Below, in pieces: positions 7,506-12,049 of a DNA stretch of 12,049 bases (positions are counted from its first letter, which is position 1; the number at the start of each line of letters is the position of its first letter). Below the pieces are notes generated by a model. The model was not told the DNA's origin. It searched no databases and saw only the letters and a list, made by a program, of their open reading frames with translations. The stretch lies in the NCBI GenBank assembly GCA_025997155.1, contig BNUF01000067.1, forward strand, positions 1 through 12,049. Reading direction: 5' to 3'. A program made the translations under genes and the position numbers. Source of the stretch: Clostridia bacterium. Lineage in GTDB: Bacteria; Bacillota; Clostridia; Lachnospirales; WQUN01.

Positions 7506-8307
7506 TACTTCAAGTATAATGGGGTTCACGTACAACGGGGTTCACTGTTCACAATTCGGGATTCTCGCGAAAGTAAGAGATATGCCTTTTATAGCGGAGG
7601 CGAAGACGGCTTTTTTAGACGCGTCCGACCGTGACGGCTCGTTTTCCTTTTCGGGGATAAACCAATATACAGGCGGAGTGCGGACTTGCCGCAAGGACAG
7701 TAGTATACAGATAGAGTGCCGAATAGTTGAGACTGATATTATGTTACTTAACAACAAAATGTCGGAGATTGCCGCGTGGCTAGGCGGGACGGCGGAGGGC
7801 AAACTAACGCTAGACAGCGTACCTGATGTTTATTGGAATGTGTCAATATATGAGAGGTTTAGCTTTGTACCTATGCGTTACGGCGTTACAACGGCGTTCG
7901 CGCTATCTTTTCGAGCGTTTCCGTATTCAATGTCAAATGAACTTACGACGGTTACTTTGGGTTCTGGAAATACCTACAGCGGCGCATACAAAGGACAACC
8001 AACGCCAATCAAGATAAACGCGCAAGGCGGGACTGCCGCAGGTTCGATTGTTTCTGTCACAGTCACGGATACGTACAGCGGCGGTTCGCTATATTGCGGA
8101 TACTCGAACACAGCGACGACCAAATACACGAACGTCGTTATAGACGCGCAAACGTGTTCTTGTTCTGATAACGGGATTAACACGCTGCAGTATTTCACAG
8201 GAGAGTTCTTGTATTTGCCTAGTTCATCCTTTGCTATAACAAATTCTTCAAGTACAGCAATAACTATTTCGTGGCGGGAGCGTTGGTTCTATGGAAAATT
8301 ATATTAA
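7498..8307 (+). CDS. Distal tail protein (Dit)
   Basis: This 269-residue protein forms the hexameric ring at the tail tip to which Tal and receptor-binding proteins attach. It shows the Siphovirus_tail (SPP1 gp19.1-like) layout. The N-terminal domain begins GFTYNGVHCSQFGILAKVRD and continues with the Asp-rich DASDRDGSFSFSG and the segment EIAAWLGGTAEGKLTLDSVP. A FSFVPMRYGVTTAFALSF strand leads into AFPYSMSN, the usual domain border. A beta-sandwich, galectin-like C-terminal domain (about 150-269) ends ISWRERWFYGKLY, the typical Dit end. GGAGGAGG at 7479-7486 precedes ATG 7498, which lies within the end of the tape measure gene. It appears complete and overlaps Tal by 17 bases. Confidence 0.87.
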   Translation: MLDTSSIMGFTYNGVHCSQFGILAKVRDMPFIAEAKTAFLDASDRDGSFSFSGINQYTGGVRTCRKDSSIQIECRIVETDIMLLNNKMSEIAAWLGGTAEGKLTLDSVPDVYWNVSIYERFSFVPMRYGVTTAFALSFRAFPYSMSNELTTVTLGSGNTYSGAYKGQPTPIKINAQGGTAAGSIVSVTVTDTYSGGSLYCGYSNTATTKYTNVVIDAQTCSCSDNGINTLQYFTGEFLYLPSSSFAITNSSSTAITISWRERWFYGKLY

Positions 8308-8887
8308 TGCAGACGCGTTGCAATTATTCACGGAATCGTCTGTTCATATCCTTGAAAACGCGACAAACGTTAGGTATACTCATACAATAAACGACACATA
8401 TAAACTTGATTTCGATATACCCGCGAACGACAATAAAGCGCGTTTCATAAACCCATATAAAACCGTTGTTTACTGCGGACAAAACAATCAGCTATACAAA
8501 GTATGGGAAATTAACAAAAACAAGGATAATACCGCAATAATAAGCGTCACGGCATTGTCGTTATATCACGCAGACCAACAAATTCATGTTGTGAGAATCC
8601 TTGATAACGCAATGGGAGTTTCCGCAATTGAACAGTTTCGGACGATATTCACCGACCCCGCATGGGACGACAACCCATTTACGGTATTGTCAAACACCCA
8701 AATACAAGCCCTTGGAATGACACCGCTAACGCGCTTAATTGACTTTTGGGAAATAAGCAAGATAAACCCTGACGACGCTGTGAAAAAAATTATCGAATCA
8801 GCAGGGTACGGTGAGATTTATATTGACAACTACAATGTCGCGCTAGTTGAACAAATTGGGTCCCCGAAAATGTCGTCAAGGAGATAA
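8291..8887 (+). pseudogene. Tail-associated protein Tal (prophage tail protein), C-terminally truncated
   Basis: The first about 190 residues look like the N-terminal, gp27-like part of the prophage tail / tail endopeptidase family that closes the tail tip. They include a VRYTHTINDTYKLDFDIPAN stretch, YKVWEINKNKDNTAIISVTA, the helical SAIEQFRTIF, a DAVKKIIESAGYGEIYIDNY segment and VALVEQIG. The last residues (KMSSRR) are not phage sequence: from about 8860 on, the bases are the antisense of a methyltransferase gene, and the frame stops by chance at TAA 8885-8887. Family members usually run to several hundred residues or more, so the C-terminal part, with any peptidase or fibre region, is missing. 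Start ATG 8291 lies in the end of Dit, with GGGAG about nine bases upstream. Confidence 0.82.
8857..8866. other. Breakpoint joining phage Tal gene to antisense mod gene
   Basis: To the left, the + strand encodes a normal Tal protein through VEQIG. To the right, the - strand encodes a normal Mod protein through LLDDIFGD. Neither homology continues past about ten bases around GGGTCCCC (8858-8865). The exact join is ambiguous because both sides could share these bases. No insertion sequence, direct repeat, tRNA or att-like core is visible at the join. Confidence 0.8.
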
Positions 8888-9488
8888 CGCAAGTTGCGTA
8901 CCTCGGTATCGTCGATTGATATGAAAATAACGCCGTCGTCGCGGAGCAGGTTAGCCGCAAGGCGCAACCTCGGGAACATCATATTCAGCCAATTCGTATG
9001 AAACCTCCCCATACTTTCTGGATTGTTTTTGTCGTCTGCTGTGTCACCTCGCGATACCGCGTTAAAGGGTCGGCGAAGTCGTCGGCGTATACAAAATCGT
9101 TGCCCGTGTTGTACGGCGGGTCTATATAAATCATCTTCACCCTGCGATAATACGCGGTTTGCAAGAGCTTTAAGACTTCAAGGTTGTCGCCCTCAATATA
9201 GACGTTGCGCGTATTTTCCCAATCCACGCTGTCCTCACGGCAAGGGCGCAAAGTTCCCGCGCTTCGTTTTCCCGCCAGTTGCAGACACTCCTGTTTGCCT
9301 TTCCACCGAAACTCGTAGCGTTCGCGGTCATTCGCGTCAATCGTCTCAAAACTGCCCAAAAGCGCAAACAGCTTGCGTTCGTCAAGTTTACCCTCCACAA
9401 AACATTGCGGAAAAATAGCGCGGAGCTTGTCTTGTTCCGTGGCGGCGTTGTCAAGCGATAAGCCGTCTATTCGTTCATTATCATTCAT
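8866..9488 (-). pseudogene. mod: Type III-type adenine DNA methyltransferase (Mod), frameshifted and truncated
   Basis: The intact protein would methylate adenine in a short asymmetric site as the modification subunit of a type III-like system. Typical Mod features follow in order: KLRAIFPQCFVEGKLDERKL (about 21-40), RYEFRWKGKQE, TLRPCREDSVDWENTRNVYI and EGDNLEVLKLLQ, then the catalytic YIDPPYNTGNDFVYADDF with DPPY at 123-126. At residue about 154 an A5 run (T5 on the + strand, 9026-9030) breaks the frame. Adding one A restores NNPES followed by MGRFHTNWLNMMFPRLRLAA and DDGVIFISIDDTEV. Coding ends at about residue 208 (DDIFGD) at the breakpoint. Full-length relatives have roughly 550-650 residues, and in this beta class the AdoMet-binding FxGxG motif lies after DPPY, so it is lost. 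ATG 9488 has GGAGG (9498-9502) nine bases upstream. As written it should be inactive. Confidence 0.88.
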
Positions 9489-9512
9489 ATTTTTGTGCCT
9501 CCAATTTCGGAA

Positions 9513-9529
9513 TTTTGCCTTCGGCAAAA
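9513..9529 (-). repeat. Short hairpin in the mod leader
   Basis: TTTTGCC (9513-9519) and GGCAAAA (9523-9529) are a perfect 7-bp inverted repeat with a three-base loop, lying 10 bases upstream of the mod GGAGG in transcription order. No U run follows on the - strand, so a rho-independent terminator is unlikely. It could be an mRNA stabilising or regulatory hairpin, or part of a dispersed repeat with the neighbouring hairpin. Confidence 0.65.
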
Positions 9530-9535
9530 CGTCGC

Positions 9536-9568
9536 TGAAATCGTGCGTAGAAGCATCGCACGATTTCA
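9536..9568 (-). repeat. 12-bp perfect inverted repeat over the stop codon of the upstream gene
   Basis: TGAAATCGTGCG (9536-9547) and CGCACGATTTCA (9557-9568) pair perfectly around a nine-base loop. The outer arm contains the TGA stop (9566-9568) of the small helical protein, so the stem begins exactly at its end. It is followed within six bases by a second hairpin and then the mod ribosome binding site. There is no terminal U tract. It may act as an intercistronic mRNA hairpin or be a REP-like element. Confidence 0.75.
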
Positions 9569-9958
9569 AAACGCGCCGCCGCTTTTCGCACGGTTCTCTA
9601 TCGTTATCGCGAAAAACCGAGTGATTTCGGCGGTTAGTTCCGTGCTTGCCGTGAGTTCGGCTATCGCTGCTTCTGCTTCGCTGTCAATCCGCAAGCCCTC
9701 CATAAACAGCGATTGTTGCCGCTGTTTTAAGGTTTTGTCGACAGTTGCGTGGCGTTTCTCCGCTGAAATCTTCTCGGTGGTTAAAACCTTTCGCGTCAGC
9801 GTGAGTTCCGTCTGCCGTAAGTCTGTTTTTAACGCTTCAATCTCGCGGTTTAACGCCTGTTTGCGGTAATAGGCGCGGTCGCCGATTGCGCGGGCTTCCT
9901 CGCGGCGTTTATCGTCATATTCGAGAGCGGCGTGTTTTATAAAGTATGATGTGTCCAC
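9566..9958 (-). CDS. Uncharacterised charged helical protein between helicase and mod
   Basis: I do not recognise this protein. From the first conventional start (GTG 9958) it has 130 residues, beginning MDTSYFIKHAALEYDDKRRE. Residues about 12-85 are Arg/Glu/Lys-rich with heptad-like hydrophobic spacing (YYRKQALNREIEALKTDLRQ), suggesting a long helix or coiled coil, and the C-terminal part is Ala/Thr/Glu-rich helix. The frame is open upstream to the helicase stop at 10070, reading LSSADFLRSGKAYPKPKAAA, which looks coding. That extension has only an ATT (10055-10057) as a possible start. It is in the same frame as the helicase, separated by one TAA, so it may be a separate gene with an unusual start, or a helicase C-terminal tail cut off by a nonsense change. 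Its position suggests the slot often taken by DUF4391 in helicase/Mod cassettes, but I see no DUF4391 signature. Confidence 0.55.
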   Translation of the reverse strand: MDTSYFIKHAALEYDDKRREEARAIGDRAYYRKQALNREIEALKTDLRQTELTLTRKVLTTEKISAEKRHATVDKTLKQRQQSLFMEGLRIDSEAEAAIAELTASTELTAEITRFFAITIENRAKSGGAF

Positions 9959-10069
9959 AAACGCGTCAAGAGGGGCGGCGGCTTTCGGCTTCGGATAAGC
10001 TTTTCCCGAACGGAGAAAATCTGCCGACGAGAGTGAAACAGTTAATGCCGCCCCAATCGCCCTTTGCCT

Positions 10070-11963
10070 TTACCTAACTCTATAATAGCCTATTTGCACC
10101 TGATTTTCAAGGTTTTCAACCGTCACCGTGCCGCTGTCGGGTATGCCGCGCCAGAAAATTTCGTTGATGATGTTCTTCGCAATACTACTGACGGGCGAAA
10201 GCGTCTTGTCGGCAAGAGAATACTCTCGCCGCCGCAAACTCGCGCCCGTAAACACTTTTTGCGGCGTGATGCCGACGCGGAGTGTTTGCGTTTCTTCATT
10301 AATAAGGTAGTCTCTTTTGTCGTGAAAAAACCATTTCGTAAGTTCCCATAGTTTGGCGTTCATCTCGTCTGCTCTGTCTTTGATGTATTGCGGCGTGACG
10401 GTGACTTTTTCAGCAATATCCTGCGTGAATGTGGTGAATAGGGCGTTTTCGGCGCGTTCCACCTTGACGGCGTTCGCGTCTTCGTATGTATGGAGTGTCG
10501 CCTTGTAATCGACTTTAATCTGCTTTTGAGTTCGCGTTTCGGCAAACGCGGCGATTATACCATCAAACCGCAAGACGCGCTTGTTGATGAGTTCAAGCAT
10601 GCGCACATCCGCGAAGTTGCTCTTGTTGAGGAAGTTCAGTACAACAACATCGTTTTTCTGTCCTTGACGGTGACAGCGCATTATACGCTGTTCGAGCGTA
10701 AGGACGGTGTACGGTAGGTCGTAATTCACCACGAACGAGCAAAACTCAAAGTTAAAGCCCTCGGCGGCAATGTCGGTCGTGACGAGAATGTCAGCGTCAG
10801 CGAATTTGTCATAGTCGGCTGTGACATTATAATCGTCTGACAGCAATTCTGAAAGATATTTCTGTGTTGCCTTATATTCGGTGAAGATTAACGCTTTGCG
10901 GTTCGCGCCGCGCTTTTTGAGTTCGGCGAACGCCTTTTTAAGGGCTTTAACGAGTTCGCCGCCTTTGGCGTTTGACTTTATCCCTGCCGCGAACTCACGC
11001 ATTTCTTTTAGTTCGTCCGTGCGGTCAAGAGTACCATCCAAAAGGTTCAAAAGCGCGGAGGTAGATGACGATAACGCTTTCCAAAACATAAGATTGCACT
11101 CGTAAGCATCCATTTTCGGGAATGCCGTCTTTTCGGGCTTCTTGAGGTAGTCATCAATCATTGCTGTGAGTTTAGTCTCGGCGGCGTTTTGTTTGTAGTT
11201 GGCAGTTACAGGAAGACGGCGCGGCAAGTTCACGAATCGTCGCGCCTGTGAGCGAAGAGTCCGAAAAGCATAACGGCTCACAATAGCCGTAAGTTCGCCG
11301 TATTGCTCTGGCTTGCGGAAGTATCGTTTATAAAAGCCCTCCGCATCGGGTAAGACGGTTTCGTCTATGAACGCAAGTAAGCCGTATAAGTCCATAATCG
11401 AGTTTTGCATAGGCGTTGCGGTTAGTAGAATCTTGAAAGCATTGCTGACAGCCGATTTAAGCGTAACGGTTAGCTTGTTTTCAGGCTTGTTCAACCTGTG
11501 TGCTTCCTCAAACGCCGCCACATTCCACGAGATATTACTTATCTCCTCGGCAAAATCAGCGGCGATTTCGTATGTAGTAAGGACAATGCCCTCTTGTGCG
11601 AAGTTTGGGTTATCTCGTCCGACAACGGCATACGGCACGGCGAAGTCGCGTTCCAAAACCGCCGTCCATTGCGATAAAAGCGGCGTAGGTACGATTAGCA
11701 GGATTCTTTCTTTGCCCTCAAACCATAACTGTGACAGCACGAGCAGAGTTTCCATTGTCTTGCCCAACCCGCCCTCGTCGGCAAGAATAACGCCTTTGCG
11801 CCATTCAGACCGCAAGGCGAATTGCGCCGCCGCCCGCAACTTGATACGGGTAAACCTTTATATTCGCGGAGGCAAACGCCGCGACAAGCCTGTCGTGAGC
11901 GTAGGTGTAGTGTGATATTTCGTGCGCGGTCAAAACCGCGTGGAACGGTGTCATTATAGGCAT
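10070..11963 (-). pseudogene. SNF2/RapA-like helicase with one N-terminal frameshift
   Basis: The ATP-dependent DNA translocase is recognisable after removing one G: 630 residues. Start ATG 11963 (MPIMTPFHAVLTAHEISHYT) follows GGAAAGGAAA. The first frame reaches YPYQVA (about residue 43) and then derails into GGGAIRLAV-stop. The second frame resumes AAAQFALRSEWRKG. The extra base is in the run of three C at 11833-11835 (+ strand). Motifs (corrected numbering): Walker A LADEGGLGKTMET (about 60-72), a DEAH-like FEEAHRLN with Glu in place of the first Asp (about 151-158), TATPMQN (about 181-187), IFTEYKAT in the second lobe, TTDIAAEGFNFEF (about 395-407) and EQRIMRCHRQGQ (about 424-435). It ends YYRVR. 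The first gene of a helicase-helical protein-mod cassette, it could act in restriction or as a chromatin-type remodeller. All core motifs lie after the lesion, so a truncated product from an internal start is conceivable but would lack the N-terminal element before Walker A. Confidence 0.85.
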
Positions 11964-11989
11964 TGCGGCGTTTCCTTTCCCATTTGATT

Positions 11990-12049
11990 TTAGCTGTTCG
12001 TTGTGACTCCCGTGTCGCCGCTGTCTGGCACTAATTCAACTATATCGTG
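11990..12049 (-). CDS. C-terminal end of an upstream cassette gene (partial)
   Basis: The - strand frame from the right edge reads HDIVELVPDSGDTGVTTNS and stops at TAA (11990-11992), 26 bases before the helicase ATG. The other two frames stop within the first 12 bases. The short gap containing the helicase ribosome binding site suggests the same operon. Nineteen residues with a Ser/Thr/Gly-rich end are too few to name a family. Confidence 0.45.
   Translation of the reverse strand, partial: HDIVELVPDSGDTGVTTNS

Noticed and set aside
8887..8897. Small palindrome CGCAA-G-TTGCG just after the breakpoint, considered as an attachment core
   Set aside because: It lies wholly within mod coding sequence, is only five bases per arm, and no second copy appears on the phage side.
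9023..9418. + strand open frame of 131 codons in the mod region
   Set aside because: The - strand in the same stretch encodes an unmistakable Mod with DPPY; the + frame is Arg/Cys/Pro-rich antisense translation.
9513..9568. Rho-independent terminator for the helicase operon
   Set aside because: Neither hairpin is followed by a T run on the - strand, and a gene with a good ribosome binding site starts immediately after.
11367..11915. + strand open frame of 182 codons opposite the helicase N-terminal lobe
   Set aside because: It is antisense to conserved helicase motifs including Walker A and shows no family signature.
1..12049. CRISPR array, tRNA/rRNA genes, insertion sequences, integrase, diversity-generating retroelement
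   Set aside because: No regularly spaced repeats, cloverleaf patterns, transposase, recombinase or reverse transcriptase sequences were seen in the translations or the bases.
8866..12049. DISARM or BREX system
   Set aside because: An SNF2-like helicase next to an adenine methyltransferase is reminiscent of class 1 DISARM, but this Mod is of the type III kind, and no drmA, drmB (DUF1998), drmC, pglZ or brxC sequence is present in the window.

Overview
The window reads as two unrelated blocks joined at about position 8860. Block one (1-8866, + strand) is the head-completion and tail-morphogenesis module of a siphovirus-type prophage or phage. Its order matches phages of the Listeria A118 / lactococcal TP901-1 / SPP1 kind that infect Bacillota: head-tail connector, head closure, HK97-gp10-like neck protein, tail terminator, tail tube, gpG/gpGT chaperones, tape measure, Dit, Tal. 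Strong GGAGG ribosome binding sites, tight spacing and 4-17 bp overlaps indicate one long operon. These features suggest a member of the Bacillota, probably an uncultured clostridial genome of moderate G+C; no host gene in the window fixes the species.

Block two (about 8866-12049, - strand) is part of a DNA-methylation and helicase cassette. In transcription order it holds the last codons of an unidentified gene at the right edge, an SNF2/RapA-like DEAD-box-type helicase, a small charged helical protein of unknown function, two adjacent hairpins, and a type III-type adenine methyltransferase gene (mod). This resembles the helicase/Mod islands that carry out restriction or phage defence, but no Res endonuclease is visible.

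As written, the cassette cannot work. The helicase has a one-base gain in a G run near its N-terminus. The methyltransferase has a one-base loss in an A run just after its DPPY motif. It is then cut off at about residue 208, before the AdoMet-binding FxGxG motif expected downstream in this class. The same cut removes the C-terminus of the phage Tal protein, so two convergent, unrelated genes are truncated by one breakpoint. That is either a real deletion or inversion, or an assembly chimera.

The phage block has two oddities of its own. The first is a clear programmed -1 frameshift site (A AAA AAC) joining gpG to gpGT. The second is a C-terminal piece of a MuF/minor-capsid-2 protein, without a start codon, lying between head closure and the neck protein, where A118-like phages have no such gene. 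I see no tRNA, rRNA, CRISPR array, transposase or integrase. No stretch longer than 300 bases is without a gene.
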